Below are positions 54,476-64,000 of a stretch of DNA of 64,000 nucleotides, piece by piece; position 1 is the stretch's first letter; every line of letters begins with the position of its first letter. Both the position numbers and the translations under genes were made by a program. The notes beneath the pieces were generated by a model, which did not search any database, was not told where the DNA came from, and worked only from the letters and a program-made list of their open reading frames with translations. Origin of the DNA: Posidonia oceanica (Eukaryota; Streptophyta; Magnoliopsida; Alismatales; Posidoniaceae); NCBI GenBank assembly GCA_037176725.1, contig JAZBRS010000039.1:25518001-25582000 (forward strand), given 5' to 3'.

Positions 54476-57400
54476 GTGCTCCGGCATCCTACCCCTCTCA
54501 CTGCACAGCATGGCATCTACCCTTCTCCTTTGCATCAAGCCCAACATCCTGCATACACTCCTGCATACACAGTTCCCCAGCACGGATACGCCGGCCATCC
54601 CGTTGCTCCACCAGGCGACGCTATGGTAGATCTGGAGGAGCACTTAGGTGCCACCCATTCGGCGTATGTGCTCACTATCCCTACTGATCCCTCTCCTATA
54701 GTAGCAAATCCGGACCCCATCAACAACCGGATGGACGTCTTGGAGAAGGCACTACGACTAGTGCAGGGTACTGAGCACCAGACCTACCAATTTCAGGACC
54801 TCTGCTGCTTTCCAGAGGCGGTACTCCCTCCGAAGTTCAAAATCCCGGACTTCGAGAAATACAATGGTAGGGGCTGCTTCGTGGCACACCTGAAGGCGTA
54901 TTGCGGTGATCTCGCTCAGCTTCAGGCTGATGAGAGGTTGCTGATCGGCCTATTCCAGAAGAGCTTGACCGGGCCGGCACTCAAGTGGTTCACATCGCTT
55001 GATATGTCAGCCATCAAGACTTGGAATGACCTTAGTCAGGCGTTCTTGGAACAATACTCCTTCAACCTCGATCTAGTCCCAAAGCGGGCGGACTTGATCG
55101 CAATCAAGCAGAATTCCAGCGAGCCGTTCGGGGAGTACGTCGGCCGCTGGCGTGCCCTTGCCTCTCAGGTTCGAGATAGGCCCTCTGATGAGGAGTCTAT
55201 TGAGATCGTCATCAAAGGGGCGCAGCCATCTCTTGGAGCTCTGCTTAGCATCCAACCAGTCACTACTTTTACGGCACTCATCAGAGCTGGAGCGCGCGTG
55301 GAGAGTTCTCTACGGAGTGGCAACTTCCCGGCTCTCTCCGCGTTCGCTAAGCAGGCCGTGATCAGCAGTAACAGTGCCAACAGCAGCGCCTCCAACAACA
55401 ACAGCGGCAGCAGCAACAACCGCCCGAAGAGGATGGACTCATCGAAAACCGCTGTTGCATTCGTCGACTCCCCTGCTGTGCCTGTTCACTTGCCATCCTG
55501 GCCGGCCCCAGCTCAGATGGTGTACGCTCCTGCACCTAGGAATCCACCCACACCACAAATCACAACCACCGCTAGACCGGTCTACCCCGCCGCACCGGTT
55601 CAGCAAGGCTCATACCAAAGGCAAAGAAGGCCACCCACCGAGAAGCAGAAATTCGCCCCACTGGTGGAACCGCTCACGGTCATCTTGCCAAAGGTTGCAT
55701 CGCTCCTGAAGTTCCCTGAGGTTTGTCCGCCCCCAAATCCTTTGCTACATTGGTTTAAGGCGAACCTCTTCTGCAATTTCCATCGAAGCGTCGGGCACTC
55801 GACGGACAATTGCTACTCCCTGCGGAACGCTATTCAGGATCTAATCGAATCGAGAACGATTGTGATTGACACGCACGAGACATCCACCCAAGCACACACA
55901 CATGCATCTGCACATTCAGCTGTTCCTCCTCATTCTGGCATCATCCACCAACCCTTACCGGAGCACTCTTATCCGGGAGGGGCGGGAACCTCAGGCATCC
56001 ACTCAGTCTTCCCTTCTGGGCCTACTATCTCTGTGGTAGACCCTTCTGATCTTATCTCTGATATTTCTGAGCCTTTCCCTATAAATCTCTATCTTGCGGC
56101 ACTTGCCGGCTCCGAGTCAGGAGTTCACATGATCCGACCACGTGCTAGGCCGGAGCGCCCTTTCGCGTTCCCCGCTGTGCTTCCTCAGGCTCAATCCCCT
56201 GTACACCTCCTAGCTAGGGCCCAGCCTAGATCCCCCGTCCACCTCTTAGGGCGACCTCAGCTAGGATCCCCTGTACACCTGCTAGGCAGACCTCAACCTG
56301 CCCCAGCCTGCCCACCCCAACAACCATACCCTTTAGGTAGGCCTCAATACCCAATAGGTCCCCCTGTAACCCCTCCTGTGCTCGCAGCACGTGCTCCAGT
56401 GGTTATTAACTTAACCTTGGACACCCATCGCGTCCCTTACAGCTACGCCACAGAAATGTGTGCAGAAGTAACGCGATCGGGGAGGGTCTACAGGCCCCCA
56501 GCACCGGCAATTAGGCCAAATCACCCTAAACCTGCTATGCCCCCATCCTCTAACCAAACCGTAGCAGACCCAACCTCAAATCAACCCATAGCAAGCCAAA
56601 TCCCTGCCCAGCCAGTAACGGCCCAACTTCCTGCCACCACCCCTTTAGAGCTTGCCAAAACAACCCCTCCTGTTGCCAAAAAGAACCAACTCAAGGCAGA
56701 CATAACCTCCCAACTTAAGAAGGTCAAAGCTGACATTTCCATTTGGGACCTAATCCACACCTCTGCCGAACACCGCGAGGCTTTTCTCCGCGTGTTCCAG
56801 GCCGCCCGTATGTCCCAGTCTATTGAGCCTTCAGCCTTGGAAAGCATGGTAGGGATGATTGCGGAGCCCCAGGTCATCTCTTTTACAAGTGATGAACTAC
56901 CTCCGGCGGGGATTAATCACAATCAACCCCTGTTCATCACGGTTCAGTTCAAAAACTTTCGCATTCCCCTAACGCTGGTTGATAATGGGTCAGGCCTTAA
57001 CGTCTACCTCTTGCGTACTGCAACCAATCTCGGATTCAAAGCCAAGGACATCACGCCAACCGTGAAAGGAATGACAGCTTTTGACATCACCCACCATGAC
57101 GCTCTAGGGATCCTGATTATTCCCCTTGCTATCGGCCCGGTCGTCTTCGATGTAGAATTCTATGTCGTCGACTTGAAGCCGAATTTCAATCTTCTGCTTG
57201 GGCGCCCTTGGCTCCACAAGCATCAGGTCCTTCCTTCGACCCTCCATCAGATGATAAAGTACCGTCGCGGCGATGATGTCATTGTCGTCATGGCGGAGAA
57301 CTTTGAGAAGGAGCGGATCGAAGCAGTCTCCCCCGTGTCTTCACAAGCTTTCCCGTTTGACCCCGAGACTTCTGAAGCTCTATATCGTGTTAATCGGTGC

Positions 57401-58324
57401 GAACCGGTTAACTTCATTCCTGATCTTGAACGTGTCAACTCACTGGCCGTTCACAGCAACCCCTTCCGAATGGTCGAGAATGTATGTCACAGGTGGGGTT
57501 ACGTAAAGGGTACGCCGCTCGGGCGTCACGGCCAGGGGATCGCAGAGCCGATCGTAGCGATGGAGCGGAGGAAATCTGAAGGCCTCGGTTACGAACCCAA
57601 GCCCAACGAAGATGACTGCCTTCAGCTCAAGGATCAAGAACCAGCCATCCCCAGAGACCTCACTAACTTCACTAGTGCAGGAGTTCTGGGATCAACTGAT
57701 GATCAAGCCGCGGTGCTGGCAGAAGACTGGGTCTGTATTGAGGACTACTACTCGGATGAGGAGCAGTCTGGCACAGTAGAGGCAGTCCCAACTGGCAGCA
57801 GGGCTCTGATCAGCACAGAGGCACCACGGTCAGTCTGTTCGGCTTTCCCTCCAGCAGATATAGCAGACAACTCAGCAGGTTCCGTGGCAGAATTGGCAAG
57901 CTCTCACACTTTTGAAGCCACATCTGCATCACAAGTACAGGCAGCAGCGGTACAGAAGTCAGAGACACTCCTTCTGGCAGAATCGGGCAAGCTACCTGCG
58001 ATCGCAGTCGCACCAGTACCGCTGTCACTCTCTCTGGAGGGACAGTCAGTCAATTCAGTCAGCAGCGCGACTCGGCTTACTTCAGCAGCCGCATCACTGA
58101 GAATGCAGTCGGCGCAGTTCGCTTCACATCTTCCTGTTGCAAAGCGGCAACCCTCATGGCAGGCCCCCATGGCGTCAGAAGCCGCACTCTCACAGTCACC
58201 ACCGGATGCAGAGGACCAACTGAGCACCATAGTCTCCCGGCCCTTGAGCTATCAGAAGAGCACCTCTGCCTGCCCTCCACCTACAACAGTGACTCTGGCA
58301 GCATACCCATCTGTGGCCCCGTAG
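54476..58324 (+). CDS. gag-pro: Element C gag-protease open frame (gag C-terminal part, retropepsin, G-patch-like)
   Basis: 1282 codons open; the ATG at 54476 is only where a start happens to fall after the upstream break. The capsid domain is at about residues 80-290 (YNGRGCFVAHLKAYCGD, LKWFTSLD, EPFGEYVGRWRALASQ). The zinc knuckle CNFHRSVGHSTDNC is at about 433-446. A long Pro-rich stretch includes three PVHLLxRxQ repeats. The segment ISIWDLIHTSAEHREAFLRV precedes the protease, TLVDNGSGLNV with Asp at 56981-56983 (residue about 836) and LLLGRPWLHKH. The G-patch-like WGYVKGTPLGRHGQG ... GLGY is near 1007-1050. There is only one protease copy, unlike element A. It ends in TAG 58322, probably a former sense codon because the frame continues in homologous polyproteins. 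Confidence 0.88.
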   Translation: MLRHPTPLTAQHGIYPSPLHQAQHPAYTPAYTVPQHGYAGHPVAPPGDAMVDLEEHLGATHSAYVLTIPTDPSPIVANPDPINNRMDVLEKALRLVQGTEHQTYQFQDLCCFPEAVLPPKFKIPDFEKYNGRGCFVAHLKAYCGDLAQLQADERLLIGLFQKSLTGPALKWFTSLDMSAIKTWNDLSQAFLEQYSFNLDLVPKRADLIAIKQNSSEPFGEYVGRWRALASQVRDRPSDEESIEIVIKGAQPSLGALLSIQPVTTFTALIRAGARVESSLRSGNFPALSAFAKQAVISSNSANSSASNNNSGSSNNRPKRMDSSKTAVAFVDSPAVPVHLPSWPAPAQMVYAPAPRNPPTPQITTTARPVYPAAPVQQGSYQRQRRPPTEKQKFAPLVEPLTVILPKVASLLKFPEVCPPPNPLLHWFKANLFCNFHRSVGHSTDNCYSLRNAIQDLIESRTIVIDTHETSTQAHTHASAHSAVPPHSGIIHQPLPEHSYPGGAGTSGIHSVFPSGPTISVVDPSDLISDISEPFPINLYLAALAGSESGVHMIRPRARPERPFAFPAVLPQAQSPVHLLARAQPRSPVHLLGRPQLGSPVHLLGRPQPAPACPPQQPYPLGRPQYPIGPPVTPPVLAARAPVVINLTLDTHRVPYSYATEMCAEVTRSGRVYRPPAPAIRPNHPKPAMPPSSNQTVADPTSNQPIASQIPAQPVTAQLPATTPLELAKTTPPVAKKNQLKADITSQLKKVKADISIWDLIHTSAEHREAFLRVFQAARMSQSIEPSALESMVGMIAEPQVISFTSDELPPAGINHNQPLFITVQFKNFRIPLTLVDNGSGLNVYLLRTATNLGFKAKDITPTVKGMTAFDITHHDALGILIIPLAIGPVVFDVEFYVVDLKPNFNLLLGRPWLHKHQVLPSTLHQMIKYRRGDDVIVVMAENFEKERIEAVSPVSSQAFPFDPETSEALYRVNRCEPVNFIPDLERVNSLAVHSNPFRMVENVCHRWGYVKGTPLGRHGQGIAEPIVAMERRKSEGLGYEPKPNEDDCLQLKDQEPAIPRDLTNFTSAGVLGSTDDQAAVLAEDWVCIEDYYSDEEQSGTVEAVPTGSRALISTEAPRSVCSAFPPADIADNSAGSVAELASSHTFEATSASQVQAAAVQKSETLLLAESGKLPAIAVAPVPLSLSLEGQSVNSVSSATRLTSAAASLRMQSAQFASHLPVAKRQPSWQAPMASEAALSQSPPDAEDQLSTIVSRPLSYQKSTSACPPPTTVTLAAYPSVAP

Positions 58325-59323
58325 ATCAGTCTGTTTGGATCTCCCACGCCAAAGTTGCCGCTATCAGGCGCGCCCGTGAGCCAGATCATGCAAATTCCAG
58401 GGGCAGCGATCCGTCCTGCAGCCGGGCCAGTGCCGCAGGCCCCCGGCGCCTACTACGTCGACTCACCCTCAGACGAAGAGGAAGGAGTGGCGATAGAAGC
58501 CCAGGTCGATTCATGGATGTCTGACTTAGAGCTACTTTATCAAGAACAACTCAAGTCGATAGCAGAAGACCTGGCAGAGTATCGAGCCGTAGAAAGGAAA
58601 GGGAAAGCCGTGGTTACGGACCCTCCTCTGCAAGAAGACCATGCCTCTATCATGGTCCTGGAAGAAGGCACGGCAGTACCGGACTCCCTTAGACCAGATG
58701 AACTCATCACTCTCCAACCAGAAGGCGGGTTTAGGTGATTTGTGCAACACATGCCTCACTTGGGCAGCATAGCGAGCGGCAATGCCCAAATCAGCCGCCG
58801 GTCCGGCATATCCTCCACAAGCACACTAGAAGACTCAGAGGAGGAAGCACTAGCAGTGCAAACAGCAGCGGCAACAGAGCAGAAAACAGAGTCAGCAGCA
58901 GAATCATCAGCAGCCCCAGTAGCAGGGCCATCAGCTGTGTCAGTAGCAGAATCAGCAGAGCAGTCAACAGAATCGGTCATGCCAGAGCAGATAGAAGGAG
59001 TTGCTGGGACGGAGGTCGCGCACCGAAGCTACAAGAATACTCGAGTGAGTGTGACCATCCTGAAGCGTCACCAGGGGCAAGCAGCGGAACATATACACTC
59101 TTTCAACATCACAAGTCCTTCTTTTGAGGAAGAAATCCTCTCGGAACTTATTGCTTATGAAGAGGAGGACGATACGGGCATGGATGAGACTGACAAACCA
59201 TTACCCGAGTTCCGGCCCTATGACGACGACCCAGAAGGCCCCAACCTCCATGTTGAAGAAGAAACAGAGGTTGTCAACATCGGCACAGCTAAGGAAGTCA
59301 GAGAAGTTCGTATCAGTGCCTAG
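58325..59323 (+). pseudogene. Element C pre-RT linker
   Basis: Same frame as gag-pro, with stops at 58322, 58736 (TGA) and 59321 (TAG). It is highly acidic and Ala/Glu/Ser-rich (DSPSDEEEGVAIEAQ; AATEQKTESAAESSAA), ending in the conserved GPNLHVEEETEVVNIG and REVRIS that precede Tat RTs. No catalytic domain. Confidence 0.7.
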
Positions 59324-60568
59324 CTGTCCTCCCAGGCCCGAACAGAGTTCATCGCATTCTTGAAAGAATATGCGGATATCTTCGCTTGGAGTTATGAGGA
59401 TATGGTTGGCCTTGACATAGAAATAGTGGTGCACAATCTGCCCTTAAACCCAGATGCCAAGCTAGTGAAGCAGAAGCTAAGAAGATGGCGACCACAGTGG
59501 CTGCTCATGATCAAAGAGGAGATAATGAAGCAGCTCAGAGTCAACTTTCTGAAGGTCGATCTTTATCCCAAGTGGCTGGCAAACATTGTACCTGTGCCCA
59601 AGAAAGATGGCCGAGTCCGGATCTGCATCGACTATAGGGACCTGAACAAGGCGAGTCCCAAGGACGACTTCCCCTTGCCTCACATTGACGTCCTAGTCGA
59701 CAATACAGCGGGCCACAAGATGCTCTCCTTCATGGACGGCTTTTCTGGATATAATCAAATTAAAATGGCAGAAGAAGACATGGAAAAGACTTCATTCATC
59801 ACCCCTTGGGGAGTCTTCTACTACCAAGTCATGCCATTCGGTCTGAAGAATGCTGGTGCGACCTATCAGAGGGCCATGACTGCACTGTTCCACGACCTCA
59901 TGCACCAAGAAGTAGAGGTCTACGTAGACGACATGATTGCTAAAATCAGAGAGCTTGAAGACCATCTTGCTTGTCTAAAAAAGCTCTTTGACTGTCTACG
60001 GAAGTACAAGTTGCGCCTAAATCCCAAAAAGTGTGTGTTCGGGGTGTCTTCGGGTAAACTGCTCGGCTACATTGTTAGCCAAAGGGGGATTGAGGTGGAC
60101 CCGATTAAAGTAAAAGCCATTGTGGACATGCCACCCCCTAGAACTGAAAAGGAGGTCAGAAGTCTACTTGGGCGTTTACAGTATATCAGCCGCTTCATTG
60201 CACAGCTTACGCCCATCTGTGAATCCATATTCAAGCTCCTGAAGAAGAATGCACAAATCAATTGGAGCGAGGAGTGTCAGACTGCATTTGCCAAGATCAA
60301 GCAGCTGTTGGTCAAGCCTCCTGTCCTGGTTCCCCCCACACCAGGGAGACCTTTGCTTCTCTACCTTTCTACTACGCAGCATTCCATGGGCGCCGTCTTG
60401 GGCCAACATGACGAATCTGGTAGAAAGGAGCGCGCCATCTATTACCTGAGCAAGAAGTTTAATGAATGCGAGACCAGGTATAGCACACTAGAGAAGACCT
60501 GCTTGTCCCTTGTCTGGGCTGCACAGAAACTAAGGCACTATATGATGGCATACCCAGTTCAGCTCTAG
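59324..60568 (+). CDS. RT: Element C reverse transcriptase and RNase H
   Basis: About 410 codons in the same frame. The RT is complete by eye: YPKWLANIVPVPKKDGRVRI, CIDYRDLNKASPKDDFPLPH, FMDGFSGYNQIKM, MPFGLKNAGATYQRAM, catalytic VEVYVDDMI (about 59910-59935), KLLGYIVSQRGIEVDP. The Ty3-type RNase H follows (LLLYLSTTQHSMGAVLGQHD ... YSTLEKTCLSLVWAAQKLRH). It ends in TAG 60566 shortly before the tether, so translation of the rest would need readthrough, or the stop is decay. It is less eroded than element A's RT, which has similar motifs but many substitutions. Confidence 0.9.
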   Translation: MSSQARTEFIAFLKEYADIFAWSYEDMVGLDIEIVVHNLPLNPDAKLVKQKLRRWRPQWLLMIKEEIMKQLRVNFLKVDLYPKWLANIVPVPKKDGRVRICIDYRDLNKASPKDDFPLPHIDVLVDNTAGHKMLSFMDGFSGYNQIKMAEEDMEKTSFITPWGVFYYQVMPFGLKNAGATYQRAMTALFHDLMHQEVEVYVDDMIAKIRELEDHLACLKKLFDCLRKYKLRLNPKKCVFGVSSGKLLGYIVSQRGIEVDPIKVKAIVDMPPPRTEKEVRSLLGRLQYISRFIAQLTPICESIFKLLKKNAQINWSEECQTAFAKIKQLLVKPPVLVPPTPGRPLLLYLSTTQHSMGAVLGQHDESGRKERAIYYLSKKFNECETRYSTLEKTCLSLVWAAQKLRHYMMAYPVQL

Positions 60569-61665
60569 TGCCGGCATGACCCCATCAAGTTTCTCTTTCA
60601 AAAGCCGGCCATGGTAGGCAGATGTGCTAAGTGGCAGGTGTTATTGTGTTAGTACGACATCACCTTTGTCACACAGAAATCCATAAAGGGCCAAGCCATG
60701 GCAGACCATCTTGCTGATCTCCCTCTGCCTGAATACCAACCCCTCCAGACACAGTTTCCTGACGAGGACATCCTCTTTGCAATGGAGGACTCTGAGGAGA
60801 AAGATCCTGAAAAACAAGAGGAATGGTAGCTCTACTTTGATGGCGCTGTCAACAAAAAGGGCCGAGGCGTAGGCGCAGTGCTCACCACGCCCCAAGGACA
60901 GACAATTCCTTCCGCGAGGAAGTTGACTTTCGCATGCACAAACAATGAAGCAGAATATGAAGCATGCATCCTGGGATTGAAAGTCGCCCTCGAGCATAAG
61001 GCGCAAAAGCTGCATGTGCACGGTGATGCCATGCTAGTGATTTCTCAAGTGAACGGCGACTGGAAGACAAAAGATCCCAAGCTTGTGCCGTATCACGAAT
61101 GCCTGCTAAGGCTAATAGAAGAGTTCAGGAGCATCAATTTCACATACATGAACAGAGCAAAAAACGCGTACGCAGACACACTGGCAACTCTAGCATCCTG
61201 GCTCGGTATACCCGAAGACAGTGCAGTAGATGTATCAGTTACCTGCATAGAGCAGCCTGCATACTGCATGAACATAGAAGGGGAGGATCCAGCAGAGGAG
61301 CAACCCTGGTATCAAGACATAAAAACTTTCCTAGAGTCTGGCAACTTTCCTCATGATACCGCGGCAGCGGATAGGAGAACTCTGGCACGTCTAGCAGCAA
61401 AGTATGTGTTGGGGGCTGGGCAGCTGTACAGAAGGTCGAATAATCAGATGCTACAGCGCTGCCTGAACAAATCGGAGGCTAACACGCTGATGCTTCAAGT
61501 GCATGCAGGGACCTGTGGCCCGCACATGAACGGCGTCCTCCTAGCCAAGAAGATCATGCTCCAAGGATATTTCTGGCAGACCATGGAAGCAGACTGCTGC
61601 TGGTTTGTGCGTAGATGCCACAACTGCCAGATCCATGGTAACTTCATTAGGGCCCCCCACAACAG
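60569..61665 (+). pseudogene. Element C second RNase H and integrase zinc domain
   Basis: Same frame as RT, with TAGs near 60650 and 60827. The archaeal-type RNase H set is intact: LYFDGAVNKKG, NNEAEYEACILG, VHGDAMLVISQ, NAYADTLATLAS. A connector (EEQPWYQDIKTFLESGNFP) leads to the integrase zinc domain with H-x5-H (VHAGTCGPH) and RRCHNCQ, both complete, unlike element A. A frameshift near 61660 separates it from the catalytic core. Confidence 0.87.
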
Positions 61666-62547
61666 CTGCATAACATGTCTTCGCCATGGCCTTTCTCCAC
61701 CTGGGGGATCGATGTCATTGGCGCCATCCACCCGGCTGCTTCAAATGGTCATCGCTACATTCTGGTAGCGATCGATTACTTTACCAAGTGGGTGGAAGCA
61801 GCCTCTTATAAGACAGTCACCGCTGTGGCAATAGAAAAGTTTATCAGGAACAATATCGTTGCCCGATATGGGGTCCCGCACTCTGTCATCTCTGATAATG
61901 GCACAAACTTCATTGCCAAGAGGATCGAGGAATACCTGCAGAGTCTCAAGATCAAGCATCATAGATCCTCGCCCTACCGGCCACAGATGAACGGAGCGGT
62001 GGAGTCTGCAAACAAGAACATTGTTAAAATCCTGAAGAAGATGGCAGAAACCCACAAGGATTGGCATGACAAGCTCCCGTACGCGCTCTGGGCGTACAGG
62101 ACATCAATCCGGACCTCGACGGGAGCCACCCCGTATTCTCTAGTGTACGGCATGGAAGCGGTGTTGCCTGTCGAAGTAGAGATCCCCTCACTGTGGATCC
62201 TACGAGAAGCTGAGTTGGAAGAGGCAGAATGGGTTGAAGACCGCCGCGTCCAACTGAACCTGATTGATGAGCACAGACTACAAGCTATGCACAACGCTCA
62301 CTGCTACCAGAAGCGGATGGCTAAAGCATTCTTGAAGAAGGTCCAGCCCAGAAACTTTCAGCCAGGGGATCTCGTTTTGCGCGCCATTCATTTGCCTGAT
62401 GGTCGAGGGAAATTCCGACCTAACTGGCGTGGCCCCTTTGTGGTCAAACATGTCTTCTCGGGCGGTGCTGTAACTCTTGAGGATATGGATCAGGTTGAGC
62501 AGTCTGAGCCCGTCAACCTCTGCTACCTCAAGAAGTACTATCAGTAG
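61666..62547 (+). CDS. INT: Element C integrase catalytic core and C-terminal domain
   Basis: About 290 codons open. D-D-E residues: TWGIDVIGAIHP, VISDNGTNFI, NGAVESANKN. It then has KLPYALWAYRTSIRTSTGAT and the C-terminal domain GDLVLRAIHLPDGRGKFRPN, WRGPFVVKHVFSGGAV, NLCYLKKYYQ. No chromodomain. The ATG at 61675 is incidental; the domain belongs to the polyprotein upstream, from which a frameshift near 61660 divides it. Confidence 0.9.
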   Translation: MHNMSSPWPFSTWGIDVIGAIHPAASNGHRYILVAIDYFTKWVEAASYKTVTAVAIEKFIRNNIVARYGVPHSVISDNGTNFIAKRIEEYLQSLKIKHHRSSPYRPQMNGAVESANKNIVKILKKMAETHKDWHDKLPYALWAYRTSIRTSTGATPYSLVYGMEAVLPVEVEIPSLWILREAELEEAEWVEDRRVQLNLIDEHRLQAMHNAHCYQKRMAKAFLKKVQPRNFQPGDLVLRAIHLPDGRGKFRPNWRGPFVVKHVFSGGAVTLEDMDQVEQSEPVNLCYLKKYYQ

Positions 62548-64000
62548 TCGAAGGAGGCCCCGTTGCAGATACTCTTCTCCCACTTATACACTTGCATTCT
62601 CGCTCCTTACATTCTCATCCTACCTGCATCTTCTATCTTGTCTCTTACTTTTGTTCTTAAACATCCGTTTATGCTTCCTCTATCCTACTCTTGCATCATC
62701 TCTCTTTTCAAATCATCATCGTCATCCTCTCAAAACATGCATCATCTTTTTCCATATCATCATCGTCATCTTCTCAAATCATGCATTGCATATTGCCCGG
62801 TGATGAAAACTGGAAGTGCTTGCCTGCTCTGGAAAGAGTCCACCCTACCTCACCTGGCACTACTCAGATGTCTTAGCTAGTGAGGGAGTCACCATCAATC
62901 AGGACAGGCGAACTGCCTAAACTCGTAAGGACATACACCTCTGAGGGAGAAAAAATGTTAGGATGTGAGTTTGAAAAAAATGAGAATAGACACCTAGGCT
63001 TGGGCACGTCCGAGGGACAGAAGACGAAGACAGAAGCCGGCCCTAGAGACGGGGGTGTGCAGTCTAACCCTGCTCCTTCTACCCATCTCATAGCAGACCC
63101 AAAGCCCAGATCCATTACAACCCAAACACCCTTCTTTTTACCTCCAAAATGGGGATAGCAAAAGCCTATGAAAAAAAAAGAGAAAAAGAAGTCAAACAAA
63201 CAAAAAAAAGGGAGAAAAAGCAAAAAAAAAAAAAAAAAAAAACACACAAAAAAAAGAAAGAAAAGAAAAGGGCAAGATTCAGCCCGAAAATACAGGCAAC
63301 ATCATCCCCCTGTACCTTACAAGAAACCCAAGGGTGTAAGCCTAAAAGGGTCTACCCCCTCCCTCCAAAAACAAACACTTACCATCTCCTGGCAAGGGGT
63401 AGACAAAGACTGCATGCCTATGAGGGAGAAATAAAAAAAAAAAGAGCAGAAAGAGTAGGTGTAGATCCTGAGAGTTCGGCAAGTAGCCTGTCCTCACCAC
63501 ACCACCACTTGTATGGTGCCAACACCCGTTCCGGAGTGCCACCAGCAAGCTAAGAGTCTAAGTAGGGCCCAGTGAGTCGGGGACCACTCCCTTCCTTTGC
63601 AGCAGGCACCAAAGCACTCCGTATGCTGAGGGCACCCAAGCATACTAATCATTTCGTAAGCATATCAACCTGCATCACGCATACATGCATCTCCAATCAT
63701 CCCTTCCTTCCCCACAATCGTTTCACTCTGCAACTCGCTTCGACTCTGAGATAGTACTTCTTGCCAAGAACGCGTTGACGCTGCTCGAGCTGCGCTGGTC
63801 CAGATCTCCTGCCAGCCCTGGCCCCTGTGTCCACAAGACTGCTACAGATTTCCTTCGCTTATCTATGCTTAACTGCTATATTATGATATTAACTGCTGGA
63901 TGCGTATTGAACTACTTTATCAGCCTCAGATTCTGCTTTCTGTTAGAGATTATATGCCTGTGTGATCTGACTGTTTACAATGCTGATAACAGGTACCTTC
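62548..64000 (+). other. Element C post-integrase region, continuing past the window
   Basis: No convincing gene. It holds TC-rich repeats (ATCATCGTCATCNTCTCAAA around 62700-62790), an A/G-rich tract (63165-63270, with an A run near 63220-63241) and about 700 bp of unremarkable sequence. In element A the equivalent place holds the antisense PMD genes, so any cargo in C would start beyond 64000. Confidence 0.6.

Larger units (their letters stand above)
40780..64000 (+). mobile_element. Element C: Ogre/Tat-type retrotransposon with complete domain set, right end outside window
   Basis: Starts TGTTGACACCCC inside A's 3' LTR. It has a 5' LTR split by element D, tRNA-Arg primer site at 52435, leader, gag, protease, RT, two RNases H and integrase on the plus strand. 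Gag, LTR and leader are homologous to element B. It has a handful of stops and two frameshifts, fewer than element A. The 3' LTR is not in the window, so its age cannot be measured. Confidence 0.92.

Noticed and set aside
63165..63270. Poly-A tract as the tail of a LINE or SINE
   Set aside because: It lies in the middle of element C with no upstream LINE or SINE body and no target duplication that I can find.

Overview
The window is repeat-rich plant nuclear DNA, almost all of it Ty3/gypsy LTR retrotransposons of the Tat/Ogre type nested inside one another. The evidence is the pol order (RT, RNase H, a second archaeal-type RNase H, integrase without a chromodomain), giant LTRs of about 5.5-6 kb, primer sites matching plant tRNA-Arg, and plant mobile domain (PMD) genes with short GT-AG introns. 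I see no ordinary single-copy host gene, rRNA or credible tRNA. A flowering plant is likely; the species cannot be read from this sequence.

Layout. (0) 1-1930: part of the internal non-coding region of a family-B/C element, plus strand, cut by the next insertion. (1) Element A, 1931-40779, plus strand: an old Ogre-like element, about 20.5 kb without its insert, with 5' LTR, TATA box, gag, two tandem retropepsin-like domains, G-patch, RT-RNase H, second RNase H, integrase, two antisense spliced PMD-type genes, polypurine tract, and the start of the 3' LTR. (2) Element B, 5378-23706, minus strand, inserted in A's gag with target duplication CCCAC: two 5.63-kb LTRs, an intact gag and no pol. (3) Element C, 40780 to beyond the window end, plus strand, inserted in A's 3' LTR: the autonomous relative of B, with gag, protease, RT, both RNases H and integrase. 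(4) Element D, 46319-51856, minus strand: a solo LTR of the B/C family inside C's 5' LTR, with target duplication GATGC.

Relative ages fit the nesting. By-eye counts give about 6% difference between A's LTRs (29 of 478) and about 0.8% between B's (44 of 5633). A is broken by many stops, nearly all explicable as C-to-T or G-to-A changes of CAG, CAA, CGA or TGG codons. C is damaged less, and B's 713-codon gag is uninterrupted. B keeps gag, primer site, polypurine tract and a leader block shared with C but no polymerase, so it was probably mobilised by a C-like partner.

The most unusual content is in A. Antisense to the element and downstream of integrase lies a nine-exon PMD gene (37356 down to 33178) whose eight GT-AG introns all keep the reading frame, followed by a second two-exon PMD-like gene (39280 down to 37921). 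A also carries a duplicated retropepsin domain in one polyprotein. The B/C/D LTRs hold a 30-bp hairpin-forming variable array, a second tRNA-Arg primer-site-like motif inside U5 and a conserved U5 splice donor.
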